DNA of 64,000 bases from assembly GCA_030639305.1 (NCBI GenBank), contig DAOWCY010000007.1:1-64000 (forward strand). The letters are read 5' to 3'. Shown here in pieces: positions 6,945 to 15,676 of this stretch (within the stretch, counting starts at the first letter, position 1; the number at the start of each line of letters is the position of its first letter). This DNA is from JAGLQA01 sp023135565. GTDB taxonomy: Bacteria; Acidobacteriota; Aminicenantia; UBA2199. The notes under the pieces were generated by a model, which saw only the letters and a list, made by a program, of their open reading frames with translations, did no database searches and was not told the origin of the DNA. The position numbers were made by a program, and so were the translations under genes.

Positions 6945-8855
6945 TCCTGAGAAATGCCCTTTATCGGCTGTCCGCGCCGCCGCGGTTCGGTAGAGCAGCA
7001 GGGCCGAAAAAACAGCGGTTCCGCTGGCAATCACAGCCGGTAAGGTGTTGCCGTAAATCCAGAAACCGACGGCAAATAACGCACTGTAAATCAGGAACAA
7101 CCCTAAGAACACTTTTAATAAATCGCGAGGGAAACTCCATTTTGCGTCTAAGTGTTGAGACACATCTTCGCCCGCCTCCCGCGCCTCTTCCAGCACCCTG
7201 CGCCAGCCGGGGCCGCCGGGGTGTGTTTTGCGATAAAAGCTGAGCAGTTTTTTTTTATCCGTAGGTTTGGTCAGCATGGTCACCGTTATCCAGCCTACAG
7301 TGGTAATACCTACCCCGATAAGCAGTTTTTTCCATTCGATCAATCCGGGAAAGCCCAACCAGCCATGAATAAACTCGAAATAAACCGCCACTAAAAAAGA
7401 TATAATCATAGCCGAAATTTCACTGGCCGCATTGATGCGCCACCAGAACCAGCGCAGCAGGAACAACAGCCCCGTGCCCGCACCGATTTGCAGCAGGATA
7501 TGGAACGCCTGCAGCGCGTTTTTTAACAGCAGGGCGACTACAGCCGCCAGGATCATCAACACCACGATAGAGATACGGCCCACCAGCACCAATTCTTTTT
7601 CAGTCGCTTCTCCGGCAGTAAAATTTCTAAAACGCCGGGAAAGTTTGCTGAAAACACCGGCTTTTTTGTCTTCCCCGTCGCTATCATCACCTTTATATGT
7701 TGGGGGCGCCGCCTGCCTGAGGAAGCGTTTGTAGAAATCGTTGACGATGTAGGAAGCGCCCCAGTTCAAGTGGGTAGAAATAGTAGACATAAAAGCCGCG
7801 ATCAAGGAAGCCACCACCACCCCTAACAAACCCGCCGGTAAAAAAGTCAACATAGCCGGGTAAGCCATATCGTGTTGGACGATATCCGCCGCCACGCCGG
7901 GAAAAGCCTCCCGTAAAGAAGCCAGGTCCGGGAACACCACCAAAGAGGCCAAAGCCACGATAATCCAGGGCCAGGGGCGCAGTCCATAGTGAGCGATATT
8001 AAAGAGGAAAGTTGCCCCCACCGCGTGTTTTTCATTTTTTGCCGCCAGCATGCGTTGGGCCACGTACCCGCCGCCGCCCGGTTCCGCGCCCGGGTACCAG
8101 ACGCTCCACCACTGCACCGCTATAGGAATAATAAAAACCGTAGTCAGCAGAGAAGTATCCGAAAAATCGGGCAAAATCGAGAGTTTGCCGGTTAGGTTCG
8201 GGTGTGACAGCAGGGCGTCTAATCCGCCTACCTGGGGGAGGTTCACGGCCACGTAAGCAGCCGCCACTGATCCCACCATAGCGATAGCAAATTGAACGAA
8301 ATCCGTAATCAGCACACCTCTCAGGCCGCCCAACAGAGAGTATATGACAACGATGATAGAGGAAATAAGAATGGTTTTTAGAGGAGAGAAGCCCAGCATG
8401 ATGCCGCCGATTTTGATAGCGGCCAGGGACACGGTAGCCATAATCATCACGTTAAAGAAGACGCCTAAGTAGAGGGAGCGGAAGCCCCGTAAAAAAGCCG
8501 CCGCTCTGCCGCTGTACCGCAGTTCATAGAACTCCACGTCTGTCAGCACGCCTGAACGGCGCCACAGTTTGGCATATATGAAAACGGTCACCATACCGGT
8601 GAGGAGGAAAGCCCACCACATCCAGTTACCTGAGACGCCGTGTTGGCGGACTAAGTCGCTGACTAAGTTGGGAGTATCGGTAGAGAAGGTAGTCGCCACC
8701 ATAGAGATTCCCAGCAGCCACCAGGGCATATTCCGGCCGGAAGCGAAGAATTCCACCGAACTGGAACTTGCTTTTTTAGTTACGCTGATACCGATAATCA
8801 ATGATATTACGAAAAATGCGATAATCGAAATCCAATCGACCCATTGTAGAATCAT
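6942..8855 (-). CDS. sodium:solute symporter (SSS family)
   Basis: A 637-residue inner-membrane protein with 13 or more hydrophobic segments. The N-terminal region (FASGRNMPWWLLGISMVATTFS) and the following TDTPNLVSDLV match the SSS family, which couples Na+ entry to uptake of sugars, amino acids or other solutes. A hydrophilic Lys/Asp-rich cytoplasmic loop lies at about residues 375-405 and a soluble stretch at 560-600. The ATG at 8855 follows a GGAGG ribosome site by 8 bp; an upstream in-frame start at 8885 lacks one. The substrate is not evident. With the Na+-pumping NQR complex in the same window, use of a sodium gradient is plausible. Confidence 0.85.
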   Translation of the reverse strand: MILQWVDWISIIAFFVISLIIGISVTKKASSSSVEFFASGRNMPWWLLGISMVATTFSTDTPNLVSDLVRQHGVSGNWMWWAFLLTGMVTVFIYAKLWRRSGVLTDVEFYELRYSGRAAAFLRGFRSLYLGVFFNVMIMATVSLAAIKIGGIMLGFSPLKTILISSIIVVIYSLLGGLRGVLITDFVQFAIAMVGSVAAAYVAVNLPQVGGLDALLSHPNLTGKLSILPDFSDTSLLTTVFIIPIAVQWWSVWYPGAEPGGGGYVAQRMLAAKNEKHAVGATFLFNIAHYGLRPWPWIIVALASLVVFPDLASLREAFPGVAADIVQHDMAYPAMLTFLPAGLLGVVVASLIAAFMSTISTHLNWGASYIVNDFYKRFLRQAAPPTYKGDDSDGEDKKAGVFSKLSRRFRNFTAGEATEKELVLVGRISIVVLMILAAVVALLLKNALQAFHILLQIGAGTGLLFLLRWFWWRINAASEISAMIISFLVAVYFEFIHGWLGFPGLIEWKKLLIGVGITTVGWITVTMLTKPTDKKKLLSFYRKTHPGGPGWRRVLEEAREAGEDVSQHLDAKWSFPRDLLKVFLGLFLIYSALFAVGFWIYGNTLPAVIASGTAVFSALLLYRTAAARTADKGHFSG

Positions 8856-8885
8856 GAAATGCCTCCGTAGGACGCGGTGCGTCAC

Positions 8886-9278
8886 CCTCTGATCCCCAGG
8901 ATGGGAACCCTAAAGCTGGAATGGTGCTCTCCAGGCGAAAATGCCACTTACGGTTAAACTATTACCCGAAGGAAGCATTGTAAAAGAAAAACCGGCAAAA
9001 ATCAACCCCGGCCCGCGGGTAGGGCAGTCCCTGCCGGGGGCCAAACTTTTGTTTAGCAAACGTTTGTGCACCCTGTAGACGTTTGGGGGTTTGCCCGGAC
9101 GTTACGCTTAACAAAAGTTTTTCGGGGGGTCAAGGGGGGCGGTTTTTCAAAAAAGCCCCCCTTGTCGCCGAAGGCAAAATATCTATTTTTTACTACGGTC
9201 TTGCCTCCGGCGGCCCTGCCGGGAGCCAAACTTTTGAAAAAGTTTGAACAAAACTTTTGTTTAAAAAAGCGAGAAACA
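8886..9278. other. gene-free interval filled with dispersed repeats
   Basis: No gene is apparent. Bases 9110-9176 hold a family A hairpin element (AACAAAAGTTTTTCGG, GGGGGG-rich arms around GGTTTTTCAAAAAA, ending GCCGAAGGCA), and 9200-9262 a family B element (CTTGCCTCCGGCGGC, then CAAACTTTTGAAAAAGTTTG and AACAAAACTTTTGTTT). Read on the minus strand, the family A copy is open and encodes GGFFEKPPPLTPRKTF, nearly the same peptide that a copy contributes inside the penicillin acylase gene at 31.2 kb. Confidence 0.8.
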
Positions 9279-12200
9279 CTATTCATTATTCAACACTAAT
9301 ATATGTCTTCCCGGTATATGGCAGCCTTTTTCCACGATTTTGTCTTTCTTGAAAACCGCCCAGGACGGAAGCCGGTAAATCTTTTTGGTCATGTGATACA
9401 ACTGCAGCGCACTGTTGGCAATCACTAAATAAGCCGTTTTCCGGGGATTATAAGGGTTGGGTATAACTAAGAAAAGCCCGTCATCCCAGCGGCCATAGGT
9501 TTCTCCCTGCCAGTGGAACAAGTTTTTTCCCAGCACAAGCCCTATTTTTTGGGCGATTTCAGCTAACAAAGTGTTGTCCGCTGCGCCGCCGATTACGATC
9601 AGGTCGCAGTTTTTTAACTCTTGGGCCGGGATTTCGCTGTCTTTTCTTACCGGCGGCAGTATCTCCGAATAGCGGTCGGCCAGCGCGGTCCGGAACCGCA
9701 GCGCCAGGGTGTGATTGGCTTCGATCTGCCGCGAAGTGCCGTACACGATGCGGGTGTGGTGAAAATCATCATAAAAATTCGACCAAGTGTAGAAGTTCTT
9801 ATGCTCCACGGGGATATGATTACCGGCATTAAATACTACCTGACCGGGTTTGTGCGGAACCGGGAGCGTTATCTTTTGCTCCAGGCCGGAGACTTCGATT
9901 TTGTGTTGGAAAGCGCCTTCCTTAGTCTCTACCGAAACCGCGGTAAAAAAATGATAAGGATTATCCGGCTGCTTTATTTGAAGCTCTATTTGCCACTCTT
10001 TGCCGACCTGTTTGGTTTCGACGATTTCCATTTGCGGACGCGGCAGGTCCTCCCGGGCCAACCACTGCATCACAAAAGGCTTTAAGGGCTTTTTAGCGAT
10101 TTTTTCGGCGGCGGCGATAAATTTTCCGGTAGTCATGGGCTTCTCCCTGTAACGCCGGTGGATGGTGTTCATTAGCTTTGAAAACAAAGCATTGCCTAAG
10201 TTAAGACGCAGTTGGTGCAGCAAAAAAGTGCCGCGAATGCGCGGAATGCGGTAATGATTATAACGGTCATATTTGCGTTGGGCATTTATGGGCGCCATGA
10301 CGCCTTCGCGGGAAATAGTATAAAGAAGCGAGTTGTTGAGATCGGCCAATTTGTCGTTTAAATAAGAAACGGCTTTCTCCGGCGAGCCGGGGAGCCTTTT
10401 CAATACCCGCCAATAAGCCGCGGTGCCGCTGATAAACCAGTTCTCCCGCGAGGCAGCGGGATAGACGGTGCTGCTCCATAACTTCCGGGAATTGAATTCA
10501 TAAACTTCCTGCGCTTGCGCGAGGCATTCTTTCTTTTTGCCTTCGGCGACCAAAAACCTTTTTGAAAAAAGGTTTCTGGACTTCCAAAAACTTCTATTTA
10601 GGGGCCGGTCGGGGGGCGTCCGCTTTTTTTTAAGCTCGTGCAATTTGGCGGTTACAAATTTCGGGCAAACTACCGAATAGCCTAACGAAAGATGAGGCGT
10701 GGCGTTTGGATAATCACGCAGCATGCGGTTATCCTTGTGGGGGAACTTCTCCCGCAGGGTGACTTTACCGAAATGTGCCAAAAACATCAGGTTCTTAGCC
10801 ATGGCTGTGGTGGTAATCTTACCGTCGCAAGCATGAGCGCGGTTAATAGGCGAAGAAGCCCATAAATTTACCCCGGCTATAGCGTCGATAAGCCCTTTGT
10901 ACTTTTGATAGAAACGATTAAAGGCGATATCCCGGTTCCAGGGGCTGAAAATAAGATCATATGGGGCATTGTCCGCATTGGGTATATACTCTTTGCGCAC
11001 TTCCGGGTCTTTGTTATTGTTGTTGCTCCAGAAAAAACCTTCAGTGCCGCCGGGGAAAAAACCACTGCTGCTGCGCCACAGTTTGCTCTTCTTAGTGCCT
11101 AAAAGAAAAATAGCTACCTCGTTGGTTTTGGCGTCGCCGATCAACCAGTCGTTGGTGTACATGCCGTTGTTTTTATACTTGAGAATGCGCACCACTTCGT
11201 CGATAGAACTTCCATACTGGGCGGCTTTACGAATGCGATTGGACTGGGGTGTGCCGTCTAAATCAAAGGGAGTCTGCGAGACTGTAGTTTCGCCGATCAT
11301 GATCCCGGCGCTGTTCACATAAATGTCGGCGCCGGAGTGGATGCCGCCGGGAAAGGTTTCATAAACCACCCGGTTCCCTTTTTCCGGCTGCAAATCACAG
11401 ATAACGTTCCAGTGCACGCCGGTATAACCGCTCCACATGAATATCTGCCCGAATACGATTTCTCCGTTTTTAGTGGCCGGGCCGTTGGCCACAAACCCGG
11501 AACACTTGTGCTCTTTTAAGGGGATGTTTAGTTCGTCTTCCGCTTTCAAGAAACTCCGCCCGCTCAGGGCATGTCCGGTGCGGCGCAGGGCGCTGTCTAC
11601 CTGACCGATGTCGATGACCGAGTTCAGGGTGACGATGTCTAAGAAATCTACCGGCCTGCCGTCGAATGCGGCGTTGTTTTTCGCGGCGCCGTCGGCGATG
11701 CCTTTCATCTCTTCTAAATACTCCGCTTCGTACTTGCGCAGCATGGCGGTATCGGTGAAACGGCGCAGTTGATCCCAGCCCCGGTCCGGCCTGTCGTGAT
11801 CTTCTTCGTAAGCCAGTTTTTCAATATATGAGACGATCTCTTCGGCCAGCAGATAACCGTACTGGTAACCGCGTTGGTAAGGTTTGCCTTCGATGTGTAC
11901 AAAAATCCAGCCTTTATCGTCATAACGGTATGCCGGGCCGAACCAACTGACTGTTTCCATGGGGACATAAGCGCCGATGTCCGAAACTTCCAGCAGTTGG
12001 ATGTCATCGAACCAGGCGCTGCCTGTCGCTTTGCCGTTAAAACCCAGGTGCAGGCGCACCCGGTCTATAGGCTGCGTGGCGATAAACAGGACGCTGATTT
12101 CTTTCCAGTCCTTATCTCCGCCCACGGCGGGAGAGTGGTTGGTAAAAGGAAAGGAAGCCATGGTCAAACATGCGGCGGCGGGGGTAGGATAGCGGTCTAT

Positions 12201-12554
12201 GGGGTCTGTTGTCGCTCCCGCGGTTTTGATCCAGCCGCTCAAACGGTAGAGCTGCCCTACTTTTAAGGAAAGGGGCAGGGAAACAACGGTACTGCGGTCT
12301 CCCTCCCGGTGCCGCATCAGCAAACCGGCAGAAGATTCGTGGCCTGTGTTTTTGTCTATTTTGATCAGGCTGCCGGGCGCGCCGGTTTTGCTTTTTTCGA
12401 TTTGCCAGTGGGCAATTATATCTTCTGCCGCTGTGGTTTCAAAGCCCTTATTGGCTATTTTGATCTTCGTTTCCCCGGCATAGGCATGATAAGCCGGTAT
12501 CAGGAGAACGATCAGGATTAACACTATAACATTTTTTGTTCTATTCATAGTCAC
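9279..12554 (-). CDS. secreted C45/phospholipase-B-like Ntn-hydrolase with C-terminal M1-peptidase-like region
   Basis: A 1091-residue exported protein. Residues 1-27 are a signal peptide. Residues about 30-190 form a carbohydrate-binding/jelly-roll-like domain (FDDIQLLEV near its end). Residues about 205-640 resemble C45 acyltransferase/phospholipase-B-like proteins: GYQYGYLLAEEIV, and a candidate nucleophile C351 in HKCSGFVANGP followed by NGEIVFGQ. Residues about 690-900 look like the C-terminal helical part of M1 aminopeptidases (FLLHQLRLNLGNALF, RRYREKPMTTGKF), but there is no HEXXH zinc motif. An in-frame family A repeat encodes residues about 654-672. The start has a GAGGTGA ribosome site. 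The activity is presumably amide or ester hydrolysis; the substrate is unknown. Confidence 0.65.
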   Translation of the reverse strand: MTMNRTKNVIVLILIVLLIPAYHAYAGETKIKIANKGFETTAAEDIIAHWQIEKSKTGAPGSLIKIDKNTGHESSAGLLMRHREGDRSTVVSLPLSLKVGQLYRLSGWIKTAGATTDPIDRYPTPAAACLTMASFPFTNHSPAVGGDKDWKEISVLFIATQPIDRVRLHLGFNGKATGSAWFDDIQLLEVSDIGAYVPMETVSWFGPAYRYDDKGWIFVHIEGKPYQRGYQYGYLLAEEIVSYIEKLAYEEDHDRPDRGWDQLRRFTDTAMLRKYEAEYLEEMKGIADGAAKNNAAFDGRPVDFLDIVTLNSVIDIGQVDSALRRTGHALSGRSFLKAEDELNIPLKEHKCSGFVANGPATKNGEIVFGQIFMWSGYTGVHWNVICDLQPEKGNRVVYETFPGGIHSGADIYVNSAGIMIGETTVSQTPFDLDGTPQSNRIRKAAQYGSSIDEVVRILKYKNNGMYTNDWLIGDAKTNEVAIFLLGTKKSKLWRSSSGFFPGGTEGFFWSNNNNKDPEVRKEYIPNADNAPYDLIFSPWNRDIAFNRFYQKYKGLIDAIAGVNLWASSPINRAHACDGKITTTAMAKNLMFLAHFGKVTLREKFPHKDNRMLRDYPNATPHLSLGYSVVCPKFVTAKLHELKKKRTPPDRPLNRSFWKSRNLFSKRFLVAEGKKKECLAQAQEVYEFNSRKLWSSTVYPAASRENWFISGTAAYWRVLKRLPGSPEKAVSYLNDKLADLNNSLLYTISREGVMAPINAQRKYDRYNHYRIPRIRGTFLLHQLRLNLGNALFSKLMNTIHRRYREKPMTTGKFIAAAEKIAKKPLKPFVMQWLAREDLPRPQMEIVETKQVGKEWQIELQIKQPDNPYHFFTAVSVETKEGAFQHKIEVSGLEQKITLPVPHKPGQVVFNAGNHIPVEHKNFYTWSNFYDDFHHTRIVYGTSRQIEANHTLALRFRTALADRYSEILPPVRKDSEIPAQELKNCDLIVIGGAADNTLLAEIAQKIGLVLGKNLFHWQGETYGRWDDGLFLVIPNPYNPRKTAYLVIANSALQLYHMTKKIYRLPSWAVFKKDKIVEKGCHIPGRHILVLNNE
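10538..10594 (-). repeat. family A palindromic repeat in frame inside the Ntn-hydrolase gene
   Basis: Read on the minus strand: AGAAGTTTTTGGAAGTCCAG, then AAACCTTTTTTCAAAAAGGTTTTTGG as the hairpin, ending GTCGCCGAAGGCA. It aligns base by base with the intergenic copy at 48581-48639 (AAAAGTTTTGGGAGTCCAGA ... GCCGCCGGAGGCA). It is 57 bp long, translated without a stop, and adds SFWKSRNLFSKRFLVAEG between two predicted domains. Confidence 0.8.
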
Positions 12555-12832
12555 CTCGTTTTATTAATAATTTGTAAATATTTACATAGAATAAGCGGCT
12601 TTTTGCCGCAAATTAACAAAAATTATGGGGGTTGATTTTACACATGTACTATTTTAAACCAATTATTGTAGAATTTCAAGCCTATTTTTTTGAGACGCAA
12701 GGTTTTGTGTCGCCAAATAGGCTAAAATTTATAATTACCGGTAAAAAAAACTTGAAATTTTCTCCAGGTTGTTTTATCATTATAGGTTAACAAAAAAAAC
12801 AAAATACTATCGGTACTATTCATGGAGTAACT
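12555..12832. other. divergent intergenic region with two inverted repeats
   Basis: It separates the minus-strand Ntn-hydrolase gene from the plus-strand MTA phosphorylase gene. It contains GCGGCTTTTTGCCGC (12594-12608) about 40 bp before the hydrolase start, and a longer hairpin whose 9-bp arms AGCCTATTT/AAATAGGCT are at 12679-12687 and 12715-12723. Neither looks like a terminator in this divergent setting; they could be operators. Confidence 0.55.
12752..12780 (+). promoter_or_regulatory. sigma-70-type promoter of mtnP
   Basis: TTGAAA (12752-12757), 17 bp, TATCAT (12775-12780); the predicted start near 12787 lies about 46 nt before the ATG. Confidence 0.55.
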
Positions 12833-13708
12833 ATGGAACAAGCAGAAATCGGGATCATCGGAGGCAGCGGCTTCTACCAGATGAAAAATATAGAAAATTC
12901 ATGCTATATCGAAGTGGAGACGCCTTTTGGCCGGCCTTCGGAAAAAATCCTATTAGGCACGATAAAAGGAAAACAGGTTGCTTTCCTATCCAGGCACGGC
13001 ATCGGACATCGCCTGAACCCTTCGGAAGTCAATTACCGGGCCAATCTTTTTGCTCTAAAAAAATTAGGAGTGGAAAGATTACTCTCGGTTTCCGCCGTGG
13101 GTTCCCTACAAGAAGAATTAAAACCTATGGACTTAGTGATCTGGGACCAATTTGTCGATAATACTTTCAAACGCGAAAAAACCTATTTTAATCGAGGTTT
13201 TGCCGCTCATGTGTCGATGGCTGAGCCCACCTGTCCCGATTTAAGCGGCCTGGCATTCGAGACTGCAAAAAAAATAGGCATCACTGTTCATAAGGGCGGC
13301 ACTTTGTTTAATATGGAAGGTCCCCAATTCTCTTCACGGGGGGAATCTTTTATTTACCGCAAGTTAGGATTGTCTATAATCGGCATGACCCAGGCAGTGG
13401 AAGCAAAACTGGCCCGGGAATTGGAATTTTGTTTTGTGCCTCTCTCTTTTGTTACCGACTACGACTGCTGGCACGAAGAAGCCGACGCCGTCACCGTGGA
13501 CATGGTGATTGGATACCTGGATAAAAACGTAGAGAACGCCGGGAAATTGATCGCTGCTTTAGTCGAAACCATTGCCGAAGAGAGGACAACTTGTAACTGC
13601 GCCGAATCCCTAAAACACTCGATTATCACCAATCCCGATCTAATAGCGGATGAAACCTATAAAAAGCTGGAACCCATAATCGGGAAATATATCACGGGGA
13701 CAGCGTAA
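12833..13708 (+). CDS. mtnP: S-methyl-5'-thioadenosine phosphorylase
   Basis: Purine nucleoside phosphorylase family 2 enzyme that phosphorolyses methylthioadenosine, the by-product of polyamine and homoserine-lactone synthesis, to adenine and methylthioribose-1-phosphate. At 291 residues it has the usual length. Motifs include IGIIGGSGFYQM at the N-terminus, SRHGIGHRLNPSEVNYRAN (phosphate and base contact region, about 54-72), SAVGSLQE, and FNMEGPQFSSRGES (about 160-173), then MTQAVEAKLARE and the FVTDYDCWHEE segment with the purine-binding Asp. The ATG follows GGAG and a good promoter. It is followed after 14 bp by an unrecognised coiled-coil gene, probably cotranscribed. Confidence 0.92.
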   Translation: MEQAEIGIIGGSGFYQMKNIENSCYIEVETPFGRPSEKILLGTIKGKQVAFLSRHGIGHRLNPSEVNYRANLFALKKLGVERLLSVSAVGSLQEELKPMDLVIWDQFVDNTFKREKTYFNRGFAAHVSMAEPTCPDLSGLAFETAKKIGITVHKGGTLFNMEGPQFSSRGESFIYRKLGLSIIGMTQAVEAKLARELEFCFVPLSFVTDYDCWHEEADAVTVDMVIGYLDKNVENAGKLIAALVETIAEERTTCNCAESLKHSIITNPDLIADETYKKLEPIIGKYITGTA

Positions 13709-13722
13709 CATAAGGGGGTAAA

Positions 13723-14286
13723 ATGGTTATGGAAAGCCCAACATCGCAAATCGACGAAAGAGAAAGCGCTATCCGCGACGTAGACCGGCGCATAGAACAG
13801 TTGAGAATCCAGTACACACTCTTTTTCTCAGGGGAACTGGATATACCGCCGGAAACTGAGCGGGAAGCTTTAGAAAAAAAAGTGAGAAACCTGCAGTTTT
13901 CAGGTCAAAGGGCAGCCCGGCTGAACCTTTTGGTAAATAATGTATCCTCCAAATTTGCCCTTTACAATAACATGTGGTTAAAAAAACTAAACGAAGTAGA
14001 AACCGGTATCGTTATTTTAAAGAGAAAAAGTAAACCCACTGCCGGGGACCCGGCCCAACCCTGGAATACCAAAGTGTATGGCGTCACTTTAAACGAGGAG
14101 GACTCTTTCGATAATCTTTACAATAAATACTGCGATCTCTTCCCCAAAGCCTCTTCCCAGAAAAAAATCAATAAAGAGTCACTTATAAATTCCATCAAAA
14201 CAAAGATGATCTCCTCCAACCTGGTAGACGCCAAAGCCGCTATCTCGGTGAAAGAAGGAAAGTTGAAAATCCGGCTGAAAAAGTAA
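13723..14286 (+). CDS. hypothetical protein with N-terminal coiled coil
   Basis: Not recognised. A 187-residue soluble protein; residues about 8-75 are charged and helical with heptad character (ERESAIRDVDRRIEQLRIQY), as in a coiled coil, and the C-terminal third is Lys-rich (KINKESLINSIKTKM). There is no signal peptide or membrane segment. The start is at 13723 or 13729, both behind AAGGGGG. It lies 14 bp after mtnP, probably in the same transcript, but nothing in it suggests a link to methylthioadenosine metabolism. Confidence 0.7.
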   Translation: MVMESPTSQIDERESAIRDVDRRIEQLRIQYTLFFSGELDIPPETEREALEKKVRNLQFSGQRAARLNLLVNNVSSKFALYNNMWLKKLNEVETGIVILKRKSKPTAGDPAQPWNTKVYGVTLNEEDSFDNLYNKYCDLFPKASSQKKINKESLINSIKTKMISSNLVDAKAAISVKEGKLKIRLKK

Positions 14287-14333
14287 TCCCAAACTCCCGG
14301 GTACGGCATTTAGAGGAAAATCCGGGAAAAAAT

Positions 14334-14362
14334 TTGACTAATGCGCTTGAAAACGTTAAAAT
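14334..14362 (+). promoter_or_regulatory. sigma-70-type promoter abutting the M16-like gene start
   Basis: TTGACT (14334-14339), 17 bp, TAAAAT (14357-14362). The -10 box touches the ATG at 14363, so transcription would begin around 14369, exactly at an in-frame GTG codon. Either the mRNA is leaderless from that GTG or another promoter further upstream is used. Confidence 0.45.
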
Positions 14363-15676
14363 ATGAAGGTGAAAAAATTTGTTCTTGTTTTGGTTCTAAT
14401 TAGCGCCTTAAGCCTGACATTAGAAGCAAAATATAAATTTGAAAAATTTTATCTAAGTAATGGCCTTACCGTAATTTTATCTCCCTCGAATAATTCCGCC
14501 GCGGTCTGTGTCCTGCTTTATCACAAGATAGGAACCCGGCATGATCCACCGGGACTGCATGGGGCAACCTACCTATACCGCAACTTAATGCATTTGGGTA
14601 CCAGGACTTTCGATCCCTATGAACGGTTTTTGTTTGTAAAAAGACACGGGGGAATCAGCAACCGGCAGGTGAAGCATGATAACTCCATATTTTACCAGGT
14701 AATGCCCGAAGCGGAGCTAAATAATGCCTTATGGCACGAAAGCGAAAGGATCAGTTCTCTCAAACTGACGGACAGGGCTATCGACACCCACAAAAACAGC
14801 GAGTATAGAAGAATCTATAGTACGATAAACGGGAATGTAAACGCTGCCGCCAATCGTTGGATAAAATCCGTGGTATTTGCGGACACGGTTTATCAAACAC
14901 CGGAATACGGCAGCCTGGAAGCCATCGGCAGTTTTGACAACCGGGAGATAAAAAAACTATACCAAAATTTCAAAAACCCGGCGGATATCGTCCTGATTAT
15001 CGCCGGTAATTTCGATAAAACCATGGTCAGAAAGTCCGTGGACAGGTATTTTGCCCCACTCCCCGCCGGCAAAAGAGATCCCCGGGAAAAACTTAACATC
15101 CCGGCGCCCAGGAAGGAATATGTCTATAAAAACTGGCTGAGAAAAGATATCCCCTACCATTTTGTAACGTACGGCATAAGGGCGCCTTCAAAAAGAAGCC
15201 AGGATCACCTCTATTTTAATTTTGTCAAATATTACTTAGTGGATGAGAGAATCTCGAAACTTGAAAAAATCCTGAGCCGGAAAAATAATTTAGATGTTAC
15301 TATTAATTCCGAGTATACCAATCATTTCGACTGCAATGCACTCATCATTAAGATATCGACCGCCAACAGGGAAACCCTGGAAACGGTAAAATATGTCTTA
15401 GCTAAGGAATTCGACGCCCTGTTGTCTAAAGCTCTCTCCCAGTCCGAATTAAAAGCCACCAAGTCTTTAATGGAAATCGATTTCAGGAAAAATATGGCGC
15501 TGCTCGAAAAACGAAGTATCATCGCCGCGGAAAATTTTCATATGTTTGCCGACTTAGATTTCGAAGCGGAATATATAAAAAGAATTAGGGGGATTACTAC
15601 TTATAATATATTGGATATAAGTAAGAAATATCTGAACGAAAAGAACCGGGTGATCCTAAATGTGGTTAAACAGTAA
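14363..15676 (+). CDS. exported M16 (insulinase/PqqL)-family protein lacking the zinc motif
   Basis: A 437-residue protein with a signal peptide (residues 1-22) and the M16 fold: FYLSNGLTVIL near the N-terminus, a central repeat and FADLDFEAEYIKRIRGIT near the end. Active M16 enzymes carry HXXEH in the helix after the PGLAH segment; here the aligned segment is GATYLYRNLMHLGT, with residues 70-74 YLYRN replacing HFLEH, so both histidines and the glutamate are absent. It is probably non-catalytic, acting as a structural or substrate-binding subunit. The next gene, overlapping by 17 bp, is its probable partner. The start could also be a leaderless GTG at 14369. Confidence 0.8.
   Translation: MKVKKFVLVLVLISALSLTLEAKYKFEKFYLSNGLTVILSPSNNSAAVCVLLYHKIGTRHDPPGLHGATYLYRNLMHLGTRTFDPYERFLFVKRHGGISNRQVKHDNSIFYQVMPEAELNNALWHESERISSLKLTDRAIDTHKNSEYRRIYSTINGNVNAAANRWIKSVVFADTVYQTPEYGSLEAIGSFDNREIKKLYQNFKNPADIVLIIAGNFDKTMVRKSVDRYFAPLPAGKRDPREKLNIPAPRKEYVYKNWLRKDIPYHFVTYGIRAPSKRSQDHLYFNFVKYYLVDERISKLEKILSRKNNLDVTINSEYTNHFDCNALIIKISTANRETLETVKYVLAKEFDALLSKALSQSELKATKSLMEIDFRKNMALLEKRSIIAAENFHMFADLDFEAEYIKRIRGITTYNILDISKKYLNEKNRVILNVVKQ

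Noticed and set aside
6752..7030. Upstream extension of the methyltransferase by about 90 residues
   Set aside because: The extension is composed of family A and C repeats, overlaps the end of the symporter gene, and a good methyltransferase start exists at 6751.
9053..9299. Small reading frames on both strands in the 9.1-9.3 kb repeat block
   Set aside because: They consist wholly of dispersed repeat sequence without ribosome sites; the open frames reflect the repeat's base composition.
13723..14286. Possible methionine-salvage function for the coiled-coil gene after mtnP
   Set aside because: Only adjacency suggests it; the protein has no motif of MtnA, MtnB or related enzymes.
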